In this document: positions 25,279 to 33,736 of the stretch, in pieces
How positions within the stretch are numbered: position 1 is the stretch's first letter
Layout: each line of letters starts with the position of its first letter
Assembly (NCBI RefSeq): GCF_007097145.1
Contig: NZ_VJVZ01000012.1
Span: forward strand, 124,001-188,000
Source: Flavobacterium zepuense
Lineage (GTDB): Bacteria > Bacteroidota > Bacteroidia > Flavobacteriales > Flavobacteriaceae
DNA length: 64,000 nucleotides
Direction of reading: 5' to 3'
The notes under the pieces: model-generated
Databases searched by the model: none
What the model was told of the DNA's origin: nothing
The model's input: only the letters and a program-made list of their open reading frames with translations
Position numbers and translations under genes: made by a program

Positions 25279-26263
25279 TATTCATATTATTATCAAATTT
25301 TCCGCTATTCAAGTCTTTCAGAAATTGCTCGTCTTGATTAATCTGCTCTTTAATTTCATCCTCTGAAAGATCGGGCATTGATGCAAACCATTCGATTAAA
25401 CCTTTAACCTCTAAATCATTTTGTTTCAAATTTTTAAAAAAGTATTTATATCTATCTGGAATAAGATTATTTATTGATTCAGATTGTACGTCTTCAAAGA
25501 AACCAGACATAGGACCATTAAAACCGAATTTTTCAAAAACTGGCAATGGAACTAATAAAACCGGATTGTATAAACAAAGTATCACAACAATTTCTTCTAC
25601 ACAAGTAATAAATGAATCACAAAATGCAGAAAGAGTAGTATAATTAATTCGTGGAGCAGAAGTTCCGCTCATAAAAAAATTTGTTTGGTTTAATTCCCGA
25701 TATCCTTTAAGTTGACCTCTGTTGTGAGCAAAATCTGAAATATGCCAATAGAATTTTTTCAAATTATCTGACCATTGGTATTTATCGTTTAAATCTTTAA
25801 ATCTTCCTGACCTAATCAATTTGATAAGCATAGTTGACACAAAAGGTGTGTCGGCCTGAGAATTCATCCATTGCCTTGCTTTAGTTTCATTGATATGTTC
25901 AGAAGTTAAGTACACTGCCGTTAAGGTTAATTCTAATGCTCTACGTAAATCTGCAAACGCAGCCTTATAAGAACCAATTAATGCGTGTTTAATGGCATGA
26001 TCAAGTTCCATTTGAGTTTCAGTAGCAGGAAAATAACCTATTCTTACCAAATCTTGAAAATCTGCTTTTATACCATCTATGTAATTATATTCAATGAAAT
26101 TGATAGCCAAATCCAATTTATCAAAATTAGAGTATTTAGTTCTAATAAACTCTAAGCTGTTATTAGCTCGAGTTTCAATACCTTTTACAAAAACCTGCCC
26201 CTTCCTGTTTAAAGGAGAAGAATCGTATTTGTCAAAATCTTCATTAGTAAAGGCTTCTTCCAT
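25268..26263 (-). CDS. Hypothetical helical protein inside the heme operon, AT-rich
   Basis: 331 residues without signal peptide or membrane helix. The central part has an arginine-bearing helix (FADLRRALELTLTAVYLTSE, about residue 120) and later FYWHISDFAHNRGQLKGY (about 170). That helix-plus-HNRG arrangement reminds me of DUF5677 or HEPN-like proteins, but I would not name a family. The C-terminus is acidic and Asn-rich. Its DNA is clearly more AT-rich and its codon use different from the neighbouring MATE pump and hemJ genes, which suggests later acquisition. It starts 12 bases after the MATE stop and its last 11 bases overlap the hemJ start. Function unknown. Confidence 0.75.
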   Translation of the reverse strand: MEEAFTNEDFDKYDSSPLNRKGQVFVKGIETRANNSLEFIRTKYSNFDKLDLAINFIEYNYIDGIKADFQDLVRIGYFPATETQMELDHAIKHALIGSYKAAFADLRRALELTLTAVYLTSEHINETKARQWMNSQADTPFVSTMLIKLIRSGRFKDLNDKYQWSDNLKKFYWHISDFAHNRGQLKGYRELNQTNFFMSGTSAPRINYTTLSAFCDSFITCVEEIVVILCLYNPVLLVPLPVFEKFGFNGPMSGFFEDVQSESINNLIPDRYKYFFKNLKQNDLEVKGLIEWFASMPDLSEDEIKEQINQDEQFLKDLNSGKFDNNMNNGL

Positions 26264-26275
26264 CGTGTAAATTAT

Positions 26276-27613
26276 TTAATCCTTAAGTGTGGTATTCATT
26301 TCTTTTTTAAGGAAGATGCCTGTTACAATGGTACTCAGCACATCGGCAATAGGGAAAGCCACCCACACACCAAAAATACCAAAAAACTGCGGCAAAATGA
26401 GCACCAGCGGTATCAGGAAAAAGCCCTGCTTGCTAAGCGTTAGCAAAAGTGCCTTAACGGGTTTGCCCGCCGCCTGAAAATAAGCCGCCCCAACCAACTG
26501 TACCGCTATAATGGGCGATGCCGCAAATACCCACCGCAGTGCGCCCGGTGTTGCTTTAATAACTTCGGGGTCGGTGGTAAATACGGCAACAATGGGCTTT
26601 GCCAGTACCATGATGATGATAAATATAAAAATGGCGAGCCCACCCGCATACAGTATAGAAAGGCGTACGCTTTCTTTTACGCGGCTGGTATTACCGGCCC
26701 CATAGTTGTAGCCTGCAATGGGTAAAAAGCCCTGCGTAACCCCTAATACGGGGAATAATGCGAACATGAGCATGCGGCTTACGATACCGTAAATAGTAAT
26801 AGCTGTTTCACCGCCCTGTGCAAAGAGCGTATGGTTGAGTATCACATTCAGCACACTTATAACCCCCTGGCGGGCAAAGGTTACAAAACTCATGGAAATT
26901 ATTTCCCATGATATTTTTTTATCCCACACAAAATGGTGCCATTTAATTCTTAGTTCGCTGCGGTAAATAAAGAACCAAAGAATGTATAAAAAGCTCAGCA
27001 CAAATGATGAGCCTGTTGCTATGGCAGCACCCATAATGCCCATATTGAGCACTTTTATAAAAAGTACATCCAGCACCAGGTTGGCTACCGTGCTTATAAT
27101 CATGGCTATCATTGCGTGTTTGCTCTTGTCTTCGGCACGTATAACGTTGTTGCCCATCATGCTCAGCGCCTGAAAAGGCACTGCAATTACAATAGGGAAA
27201 AAGAACTCCTTAGCAGGTACGGTTATCTTTCCGGCGGCACCAAAAGCATATAGAATTTCATCGCTAAATAAAAGCCCGGCTACTACAAATAATGATGAGA
27301 TAAGCAATGTCATCATCAGCTGGTGCGCAAAGGCAGATACAGCTTTATCCTTATCTCCTTTGCCCAATGCGCGTGAGAGTACCGAACTGCCCCCCACACC
27401 AATAGCCATGCCCAGGCTGCTTATAAAAAACGTTATGGGCATTACCACCGATAGTGCCGCAATGGCAAGAGAGCCAATCCACTGACCTACAAAAATGGTA
27501 TCTATAAGTATGTTTACACTCATAAAGAGTATACCTACAGATGAGGGGATGCTCTGCTTAATAAGCAGGCTCTTTATGTCTTTTTTTTCGAGGTCTGTGG
27601 ATGATACCGCCAT
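26276..27613 (-). CDS. MATE family multidrug/organic cation exporter
   Basis: 445-residue inner membrane antiporter with twelve predicted membrane helices in two six-helix halves. The first half starts KSLLIKQSIPSSVGILFMS and contains LGMAIGVGGSSVLSRALGKG; the second has the matching VLGVTQGFLPIAGYNYGAG. These are typical of the DinF/NorM-like MATE branch that uses a sodium or proton gradient to export drugs or metabolites. Its ATG follows the hemH stop with no gap. Export of a heme-pathway intermediate is conceivable from context, but nothing in the sequence shows it. Confidence 0.92.
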   Translation of the reverse strand: MAVSSTDLEKKDIKSLLIKQSIPSSVGILFMSVNILIDTIFVGQWIGSLAIAALSVVMPITFFISSLGMAIGVGGSSVLSRALGKGDKDKAVSAFAHQLMMTLLISSLFVVAGLLFSDEILYAFGAAGKITVPAKEFFFPIVIAVPFQALSMMGNNVIRAEDKSKHAMIAMIISTVANLVLDVLFIKVLNMGIMGAAIATGSSFVLSFLYILWFFIYRSELRIKWHHFVWDKKISWEIISMSFVTFARQGVISVLNVILNHTLFAQGGETAITIYGIVSRMLMFALFPVLGVTQGFLPIAGYNYGAGNTSRVKESVRLSILYAGGLAIFIFIIIMVLAKPIVAVFTTDPEVIKATPGALRWVFAASPIIAVQLVGAAYFQAAGKPVKALLLTLSKQGFFLIPLVLILPQFFGIFGVWVAFPIADVLSTIVTGIFLKKEMNTTLKD

Positions 27614-28651
27614 TTACACAGCAGGTATTTCAGCATGGGCCCATTCGTTAATCCAGTTGGCCAGTACGCCAATCCATTCGCCGTTATCGTTAAGGCAAGG
27701 TACGGCGTGAAACTCTTCTCCGCCGTTTGCTTCAAAATCTTCTTTGGCGCGCATGGCAATTTCTTCAAGCGTTTCCAAACAGTCAGATACAAATGCCGGG
27801 GTTACTACTGCCAGCTTTTTAATGCCTTTTGCCGGCATTGCATTTACCTCAACATCGGTATACGGGTCCAGCCACTTATCGCCCGAAAGGCGCGACTGAA
27901 ACGTTTGTGAGTACTTTTCCTTAGGTATGCCCAGCTGCTCTACCACAAGGCGGGTAGTTTCGTAACACTGGTGGCGGTAGCAAAACGCATGTGCTGCCGA
28001 ATCTGTTACGCAGCATGAACCATCTATTTTACAGTGTGATTTGGTAACATCGGTTTTACGGATGTGCCTCTCAGGAATACCGTGGTAGGAAAACAAAAGA
28101 TGGTCGTAATCAAAGCCTTCTAATCCTGATTTTATAGAGTTGGCTAATGCCTGTATGTAATCAGGTTTATTGTAAAAGGCCGGTACATCGGTAAATTTCA
28201 TCTGCGGAAATTTACTTTTGCGTACTTCTTCTGCCTTTACCAATATAGTTAGCGTAGATGCCATAGCATATTGCGGGTACAACGGAAAAAGCAATACCTC
28301 TGTAACACCTTTATCGGCAAGTTCCTGTAAGCCTGCTTCTATAGATGGCTCGCCATAGCGCATGGCAAGTGCAACAGGCATTTCTACTTTTTTTTGCACC
28401 TTATCATGCAGCCTTTTAGACAGTACGATTAATGGCGAACCTTCGTCCCACCAAATTTTTTCGTAGGCTTCCGCCGACGATTCCTGCCTTTTTCTAAAAG
28501 TAAGAATGATGCCGCGCACCAAAAGTGCACGCAGCAAAAAAGGGACATCTATTACATATTTGTCCATTAAAAATTCGTCTAAGTAAGGCTTAACGTCTTT
28601 AGGTGTTGGGCTCTTAGGCGACCCCAGGTTTACTAACAGTACTCCTTTCAT
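27614..28651 (-). CDS. hemH: Ferrochelatase
   Basis: Inserts ferrous iron into protoporphyrin IX, the last step of heme synthesis. I start at the ATG at 28649-28651, giving MKGVLLVNLGSPKSPTPKDV, the family N-terminus; the frame runs 42 codons further upstream without similarity. The catalytic His190 is in FSYHGIPERH. Five cysteines follow (207, 213, 214, 224 and 229, within KSHCKIDGSCC and AFCYRHQC), the internal cluster known from iron-sulfur-containing bacterial ferrochelatases. The acidic residues of CLETLEEIAMRAKEDF are the metal path. It heads an operon of six genes. A clear promoter was not found in the 117 bases before the REP cluster. Confidence 0.96.
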   Translation of the reverse strand: MKGVLLVNLGSPKSPTPKDVKPYLDEFLMDKYVIDVPFLLRALLVRGIILTFRKRQESSAEAYEKIWWDEGSPLIVLSKRLHDKVQKKVEMPVALAMRYGEPSIEAGLQELADKGVTEVLLFPLYPQYAMASTLTILVKAEEVRKSKFPQMKFTDVPAFYNKPDYIQALANSIKSGLEGFDYDHLLFSYHGIPERHIRKTDVTKSHCKIDGSCCVTDSAAHAFCYRHQCYETTRLVVEQLGIPKEKYSQTFQSRLSGDKWLDPYTDVEVNAMPAKGIKKLAVVTPAFVSDCLETLEEIAMRAKEDFEANGGEEFHAVPCLNDNGEWIGVLANWINEWAHAEIPAV

Positions 28652-28768
28652 CTGTGTGTTGTATGTATTTGTTTGTTTGCGCCAGCCGTTGGCTCTCAAA
28701 AACCATGCGAAAGGCGTTGTATTTGTTTTATTTAACTCTTTATAATTTTTGCACATGCTATGGTTCTC

Positions 28769-28974
28769 AACCTGCAAGGTCTTTGAGACCTTGTAGGTTT
28801 AAATATAACCTTACTTTTTACACCTACAAGGTTTTAAAAACCTTGCAGGAGTTGCAATGAATTCAGTTCGTATAACATGTTCCGATTCTTAACCTGTAAG
28901 GTCTTCGAGACTTGCAGGTTTAAATGTAATCTTATGCTTTTTTTACACCTACAAGGTTTTTAAAACCTTGCAGG
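28769..28974. repeat. REP-like palindrome cluster, left of the RAYT gene
   Basis: Four palindromes of the core CCTGCAAGG...CCTTGCAGG lie at 28769-28799, 28823-28849, 28891-28920 and 28948-28974. They form two tandem compound units of about 122 bases. Each unit is a palindrome with a TCTTTGAGA- or TCTTCGAGA-type centre, 23 to 27 AT-rich bases, a palindrome with a TTTTAAAAA-type centre, then the shared phrase AGTTGCAATGAATTCAGTTC. This fills the 371-base gap between hemH and the transposase gene. There is no gene in it. Confidence 0.85.
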
Positions 28975-29022
28975 AGTTGCAATGAATTCAGTTCGTATAA
29001 TATGCTCCGGTTCTCAACCCCA

Positions 29023-29574
29023 TCATTCCAGCATAAATTTTTCTTCCAATAAATCATTCTTTTGCTGGTGGACAAATTTAAAATTCTCTCTATCCCCAAA
29101 AAGCTCCAGCACCTCATCCCGGTTTAGCTTTGTTTCTTTATCAGACAAAACTGTATTATAAGAAGAGTATTTAAAACTTGTAAAATCCATATCAAAATGA
29201 TGTTTCGGGTTTAAATGTATGTATACAATTAACTGTCTTAAATAAATCTCATCGTCAATCCTGATCCTTTTAAAATGTTTCTCGAATAAACTTCCCGTTC
29301 TGCCTGTTGCCTTATTAAAGGCTTTGGCATAAGCATTAAATAAATTAGATAACGCCTGGGTAACTATATCACCATCTGAATTAACAACTAACAAAAAATG
29401 AAAATGATTATCCATAAGGCAGTAAGCATAGAAAGTAGCTTTGTCACTTAGATATTTATCTATTAAACGTAAAAAGTATTGCTTGTTCTCTTCTGTTTTA
29501 AAGATAGTTTCTCCATTTATCCCACGATTATAGATGTGATAAGTATGCTCTTTAACTAATGGCTCTAATTTCAA
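29023..29574 (-). CDS. REP-associated tyrosine transposase (RAYT), IS200-like Y1 family
   Basis: 183-residue Y1 nuclease. The HUH metal-binding motif is HFH at 57-59 in MDNHFHFLLVV, and the probable catalytic Tyr118 is in IVYIHLNP, the place it has in RAYT proteins. The N-terminal YHIYNRGINGETIFKTEEN is typical for the family. RAYTs are single-copy domesticated relatives of IS200/IS605 transposases that are thought to cut and move REP palindromes. Palindromes flank this gene on both sides within 50 bases. There is no partner gene and no IS ends of the classical kind. The DNA is more AT-rich than the heme genes around it. Confidence 0.9.
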   Translation of the reverse strand: MKLEPLVKEHTYHIYNRGINGETIFKTEENKQYFLRLIDKYLSDKATFYAYCLMDNHFHFLLVVNSDGDIVTQALSNLFNAYAKAFNKATGRTGSLFEKHFKRIRIDDEIYLRQLIVYIHLNPKHHFDMDFTSFKYSSYNTVLSDKETKLNRDEVLELFGDRENFKFVHQQKNDLLEEKFMLE

Positions 29575-29615
29575 TTTTACCCAATTACGATATTAAATCT
29601 ATTCTTTTTAAATAC

Positions 29616-29767
29616 TCCTACAAGGTTTTAAAAACCTTGTAGGAGTTGCAGGTAAATCCAGTTCTTATAACATACCCCTATTCTCAACCTGCAAGGTCTT
29701 CGAGACCTTGTAGGTTTAATTAAACCTCATATTTTTTATACCCACAAGGTTTTAAAAACCTTGCAGG
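29616..29767. repeat. REP-like palindrome cluster, right of the RAYT gene
   Basis: Three more copies of the same palindrome family at 29616-29644, 29686-29716 and 29741-29767, with the shared spacer phrase AGTTGCAGGTAAATCCAG followed by CTTATAACAT. The layout repeats that on the left side, so the transposase gene sits inside a REP cluster. The last copy ends 12 bases before the araC stop codon. Confidence 0.85.
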
Positions 29768-29778
29768 AGCCACGGTAC

Positions 29779-30651
29779 CTACACCTTCTCTACCATACTC
29801 ATTAAATACTTTTTAGGCGTGGTGCCAAATTTCTTTTTAAAGGCAGCAATAAAATGGCTGGCGGTACTGTAGCCTATGCGCAGGCCAACCTCGTTTACAT
29901 TATACGAACCGCTATCGAGCAGCTTGCGGGCGTAATCCATTTTATAGTCGAACAAAAAGCTGTACACGCTATCACCATATATCTGGCGAAAGCCCATTTT
30001 AAGCTTCTTAAGGCTTATACCTACCTGATCGGCCAGTTCGTCGAGTCCGGGCGGTTCAGCCATGTTGGCAATAACAATATCCTTTGCCTTGCGTATCTTT
30101 ATTACGTTCTCTTCGTCTATCAAAAACGGGCACTGCTCTGTATTGGCGTCTTCTGCACGGTTAAAGTACAGGCTCAGCAATTCGTACACCTTGCCCTTAA
30201 AATATAATTTTTTAATGGACGGGTGCAGGTTAAAATGGAACAACTGGCTCAGTCCGATTGCCATAGACGGGTTTATCTTTTCGTCTTTATAATACTTCTT
30301 ATCGATGTTATCCGAACTTAAGAACGGAATATGGTCGGCCTGTTCAGAAAAGAATCCGTGGAATTTTTTTATCGAAATAAGTATTGATATTACCCAGCTG
30401 TGCGGGGCAATTTCCAAGTGCACGGGCAGCTCTTTTTGCGGGTTATATAAAAACAGAGAAAGTTCCTCCCGCAGGTCGAGCGCATAGCGGCCCTGGTTAA
30501 AAATAAACTTGGCCCGACCCTTAACACCAAAATGAAATTGTATCAAATCAGTATCTACTTCCCTTTCATAATGCGAGGTTTCGTCGCTGTTGTTCTCAAA
30601 CCGCAGCACATAAAAACCTTCTTCTATCATTACCTCTTCGTGAGACCCCAT
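29779..30651 (-). CDS. AraC family transcriptional regulator
   Basis: 290-residue cytosolic regulator. The C-terminal 100 residues hold the paired helix-turn-helix of the family: LDELADQVGISLKKLKMGFR and VNEVGLRIGYSTASHFIAAF, ending FGTTPKKYLMSM. The N-terminal part has no recognised ligand domain, as in PchR-like AraC proteins. It is divergent from hemA across 226 bases that contain an iron-control-element-like palindrome 47 bases before its start codon. Regulation of the heme genes or of iron metabolism is therefore a reasonable inference, not shown. Confidence 0.9.
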   Translation of the reverse strand: MGSHEEVMIEEGFYVLRFENNSDETSHYEREVDTDLIQFHFGVKGRAKFIFNQGRYALDLREELSLFLYNPQKELPVHLEIAPHSWVISILISIKKFHGFFSEQADHIPFLSSDNIDKKYYKDEKINPSMAIGLSQLFHFNLHPSIKKLYFKGKVYELLSLYFNRAEDANTEQCPFLIDEENVIKIRKAKDIVIANMAEPPGLDELADQVGISLKKLKMGFRQIYGDSVYSFLFDYKMDYARKLLDSGSYNVNEVGLRIGYSTASHFIAAFKKKFGTTPKKYLMSMVEKV

Positions 30652-30697
30652 AGCGGTATTTTTTTGAACGTCTTTTTGCTAATCCTGCTTATGTTTA

Positions 30698-30714
30698 TTT
30701 AGAATAGTTCTAAA
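30698..30714. promoter_or_regulatory. TTTAGAA-N3-TTCTAAA palindrome, Irr/Fur-type operator candidate
   Basis: TTTAGAATAGTTCTAAA is a perfect 7-3-7 palindrome between araC and hemA. It has exactly the form TTTAGAA-N3-TTCTAAA described for the iron control element bound by Irr, a Fur-family heme and iron regulator of alphaproteobacteria. It lies where the araC core promoter should be. Which protein would bind it in this organism is unknown. Confidence 0.55.
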
Positions 30715-30846
30715 CTAAGATTTCGCAAGGCGTTGATTTCATTGCAAATTTAGCGTATTTCGGCAAAAAACAACGCTTAAGGGTCAAAATATCCCACAGC
30801 GACACAAATAGGACTTACAGCGTTACTTTTTAAAAGCGTATAGTTA

Positions 30847-30854
30847 TAATTTTG
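30847..30854 (+). promoter_or_regulatory. -7 box of the hemA operon
   Basis: TAATTTTG, a fit to TAnnTTTG, 23 bases before the chosen hemA ATG. No TTG is found at 18-20 bases. Its last G is the first base of a GTG that could otherwise be taken as the hemA start. Confidence 0.5.
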
Positions 30855-30877
30855 TGAAACTTTTAGGAAAAGTGTAT

Positions 30878-32134
30878 ATGGATCATAACAACATGTCGAA
30901 GCACCAGTATTTTTATGCAGTAGGATTAAGCTACAGGAAAGCTGATGCCGAGACCAGGGGGAAATTTAGCTTAGATGCAGAATCGAAAGAGGCGGTTTTG
31001 GAGCAGGCAAAACAAGAGGGTATCAGCAGCCTTATTGTTACCAGCACCTGTAACCGTACCGAAATTTACGGCTTTGCGCAACACCCTTTTCAGCTTATAA
31101 AATTACTTTGCGACAACAGCCGCGGCACTGTTGAAGAATTTCAGCGTGCTGCTTTTGTATATAAAAATAATGAGGCCATTAACCATGTGTTTCGTGTAGG
31201 TACCGGGCTTGACAGCCAGATATTAGGCGACTTTGAAATTATAAGCCAGCTTAAGCAAAGCTTTACCGAATCTAAAAACCACGGGCTGGCCAACAGCTTT
31301 ACAGAGCGTTTTGTAAATAGCGTTATACAGGCAAGCAAGCGCGTAAAGAACGAAACCGAACTGAGCAGTGGCGCTACATCGGTATCTTTTGCATCGGTAC
31401 AGTACATTATGAATAATGTACAAGATCTTCAAAACAAAAATATACTGCTTTTTGGTACCGGAAAAATAGGCCGCAATACCTGTGAGAACTTGGTTAAGCA
31501 TACTAAGAACGACCACATTGTACTTATTAACCGTACCCGCGAAAAAGCCGAAAAAGTAGCCGGTAAATTTAACCTTGTAGTTAAAGATTACGATTTGCTT
31601 CCGCTGGAAGTACCAAAGGCTGATGTGCTTGTGGTAGCCACCGGTGCGCAATTGCCTACTATAGATAAAGACATGCTGGTGCTTAACAAGCCCCTGCTTA
31701 TATTAGACCTTTCGGTACCTAAAAACGTTCACCCTAATGTGTTAGAATTGCCAAACGTTACGGTAATTCACCTGGACGACCTTAGCAAGATTACCGACAG
31801 CACTTTAGAGAACCGTAAAAAACATATTCCTGCAGCAGAGGCTATTATAGACGATGCGATGGAGGAATTTACAGAGTGGACCAACGCCCGCAAATTTGCC
31901 CCTACAATTAATGCTCTAAAGGAAAAACTTAACAGCATTGCCGATAACGAACTTAACTTTCAACGAAAAAAAATAAGTAATTTTGATGAAGAGCAGGCCG
32001 AGATCATCAGCCAGCGCATTATTCATAAAATTACTACCCATTTTGCCAATCACCTTAAAGACCGCGATACTGTGGTAGACGAGAGCATTGAGTGGATAGA
32101 GAAAGTATTTAGGATAGAAAATCCCGTAAAATGA
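30878..32134 (+). CDS. hemA: Glutamyl-tRNA reductase
   Basis: Reduces glutamyl-tRNA to glutamate-1-semialdehyde, the committed step of the C5 heme pathway. Catalytic Cys is in IVTSTCNRTEIYG; the NADPH domain has NILLFGTGKIGRNTCENL; LDSQILGDFEIISQLKQS and VFRVGTGLDS are further family blocks. The start at 30878 (MDHNNMSKHQYFYAVGLSYRKA) is preferred; the GTG at 30854 overlaps the promoter box and the ATG at 30893 is also possible. The stop overlaps the hemC start by four bases (ATGA). hemL, needed for the next step, is not in the window. Confidence 0.95.
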   Translation: MDHNNMSKHQYFYAVGLSYRKADAETRGKFSLDAESKEAVLEQAKQEGISSLIVTSTCNRTEIYGFAQHPFQLIKLLCDNSRGTVEEFQRAAFVYKNNEAINHVFRVGTGLDSQILGDFEIISQLKQSFTESKNHGLANSFTERFVNSVIQASKRVKNETELSSGATSVSFASVQYIMNNVQDLQNKNILLFGTGKIGRNTCENLVKHTKNDHIVLINRTREKAEKVAGKFNLVVKDYDLLPLEVPKADVLVVATGAQLPTIDKDMLVLNKPLLILDLSVPKNVHPNVLELPNVTVIHLDDLSKITDSTLENRKKHIPAAEAIIDDAMEEFTEWTNARKFAPTINALKEKLNSIADNELNFQRKKISNFDEEQAEIISQRIIHKITTHFANHLKDRDTVVDESIEWIEKVFRIENPVK

Positions 32135-33051
32135 GTAAAACCATAAGGATTGGTACCCGCGACAGCGAACTTGCCCTCTGGCAGGCCCACACCGTAGAGA
32201 AAAAGCTTAACGACCTGGGATATAGTACCGAGATTGTTGCTGTAAAATCTACAGGCGATCTTATATTAGATGTGCCGCTATATGAACTGGGCATTACCGG
32301 TATTTTTACCAAAACGCTGGATGTTGCCATGATTCGTGGCGAAGTAGACATTGCCGTGCATTCTATGAAAGATGTGCCCACTGCCCTGCCAAAAGGTATT
32401 GTGCAGGCTGCCGTTTTAGATCGTGCCGACTCTCGCGATATTCTGGTACACAAAGGCAACACCAACTTTTTTACAGATGTTGCCACTATTGCCACCGGAA
32501 GCCTTCGCAGGCAGGCGCAATGGCTTAACCGTTACCCCAACCACAATGTGGTAGACCTGCGCGGTAATGTAAATACCCGATTAAAAAAATTAGAAGAAAA
32601 CAACTGGCAGGGCGCTGTTTTTGCCGCTGCCGGCCTGGAGCGCATTAACCTTACGCCCACCAACCACATAATGCTGGACTGGATGATTCCCGCCCCGGCA
32701 CAAGGGGCAATGGTAGTGGTTGCCATGGAAAACGACGGTTTTTGCCGCGAAGCTTTAGCCAACCTCAACCATAAACCTACTGAGGTAGCTACATTTATAG
32801 AGCGCCAGTTTTTAAAACAACTGGAGGGTGGCTGTACGGCCCCTATTGGCGCATTGGCAACTTATATTGATGATGAGATTAGGTTTGAGGGTGTACTACT
32901 GTCTATAGATGGCAGCCAGAGGCTTCACATAGAAAAAGTGATTGCGCTTGATGGCGACATTGTTCATTTTGGGAAGAATTGTGCCAACGAGATTCTGCAC
33001 AACGGCGGTGCCGAACTGATGGAACAGATAAAAAGCGAACTTAAAAAATAA
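32131..33051 (+). CDS. hemC: Hydroxymethylbilane synthase (porphobilinogen deaminase)
   Basis: Joins four porphobilinogens into hydroxymethylbilane. The 306 residues start IRIGTRDSELALWQAH and contain KSTGDLILDVPL, AVHSMKDVPT, GSLRRQAQWL and DLRGNVNTRL, which hold the substrate-binding Arg and Lys residues and the catalytic Asp in HSMKD/LDVPL neighbourhoods. Cys235 in EGGCTAPIG carries the dipyrromethane cofactor. ATGA overlap with hemA and TAATG overlap with hemD show translational coupling of the three genes. Confidence 0.97.
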   Translation: MSKTIRIGTRDSELALWQAHTVEKKLNDLGYSTEIVAVKSTGDLILDVPLYELGITGIFTKTLDVAMIRGEVDIAVHSMKDVPTALPKGIVQAAVLDRADSRDILVHKGNTNFFTDVATIATGSLRRQAQWLNRYPNHNVVDLRGNVNTRLKKLEENNWQGAVFAAAGLERINLTPTNHIMLDWMIPAPAQGAMVVVAMENDGFCREALANLNHKPTEVATFIERQFLKQLEGGCTAPIGALATYIDDEIRFEGVLLSIDGSQRLHIEKVIALDGDIVHFGKNCANEILHNGGAELMEQIKSELKK

Positions 33052-33716
33052 TGGCAAGGGTATTCTCTGCTAAAAAACTGCAGCCCAACCAAAAGCAATA
33101 TTTGCTTAATGCTGGGCTATCGGTCTTAGAGGCAGATTTTATAACCACCCACGCCAAGCCTTTTGATATAAACAGCATAAACCACAACCTTATATTCACC
33201 AGCCAAAATGCCTTTAAAAGTTTTCTGAATAATAAATTAAGTGGGGTATTTGCAGGCAGCAACGTTTTTTGCGTGGGCAGCGTTACAAAAACTATAATAG
33301 AGCAGGCAGGTTTTATTGTACTGGCTTACGCCGATGATGCGCAAGGCCTGTCAGAAATAATAATAAACGAATTTGCAGGCGAGAGTTTTACGTTCTTTTC
33401 GGGGAGCATTCGTAAAGATACCCTGCCCGATGCGTTGGCAGCAGCCGGAGTAACCTTTAACGAGATCGAGGTATACCAAACCGTGCTAACCCCGCAACGC
33501 ATAACCGCAACGTTAGATGGGATACTGTTTTTTAGTCCGTCAGCTATTGAGAGCTATTTGCAGCAAAATACTATTACAACAGAGACCTGCTTTTGCATTG
33601 GGGCAACCACCGCAGCAGCGCTTAACGGCATCACTACTAATATAGTTGTTGCCAATAAGCCAAGTGTAGAGAATGTTATAGTGCAGGTACGGAATTATTA
33701 CAGAGATGCTAATTAA
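33051..33716 (+). CDS. hemD: Uroporphyrinogen-III synthase
   Basis: Closes and inverts hydroxymethylbilane to uroporphyrinogen III. The family is poorly conserved, but LIFTSQNAFKSFL in the first lobe, FFSGSIRKDTLPDAL with EVYQTVL between lobes, and GILFFSPSAIESYL near residue 160 are the expected HemD blocks. Length 221 residues. Its ATG shares one base with the hemC stop. After it come 199 bases with two repeat types before hemE, so hemE may be read from its own promoter or by read-through. Confidence 0.92.
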   Translation: MARVFSAKKLQPNQKQYLLNAGLSVLEADFITTHAKPFDINSINHNLIFTSQNAFKSFLNNKLSGVFAGSNVFCVGSVTKTIIEQAGFIVLAYADDAQGLSEIIINEFAGESFTFFSGSIRKDTLPDALAAAGVTFNEIEVYQTVLTPQRITATLDGILFFSPSAIESYLQQNTITTETCFCIGATTAAALNGITTNIVVANKPSVENVIVQVRNYYRDAN

Positions 33717-33736
33717 CACGCACCTCTTTACGCGTC

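Noticed and set aside
28769..28974. Regularly placed palindromes read as a CRISPR array
   Set aside because: The repeats are self-complementary REP units, spacers are conserved and not unique, and no cas genes are present.
29023..29574. Intact IS200 insertion sequence
   Set aside because: The Y1 protein is of the RAYT type, flanked by REP clusters on both sides, with no IS200 ends and only a single copy in the window.
30854..30877. GTG at 30854 as the hemA start
   Set aside because: Its G is the last base of the likely -7 box, so this codon should lie upstream of the transcript start.
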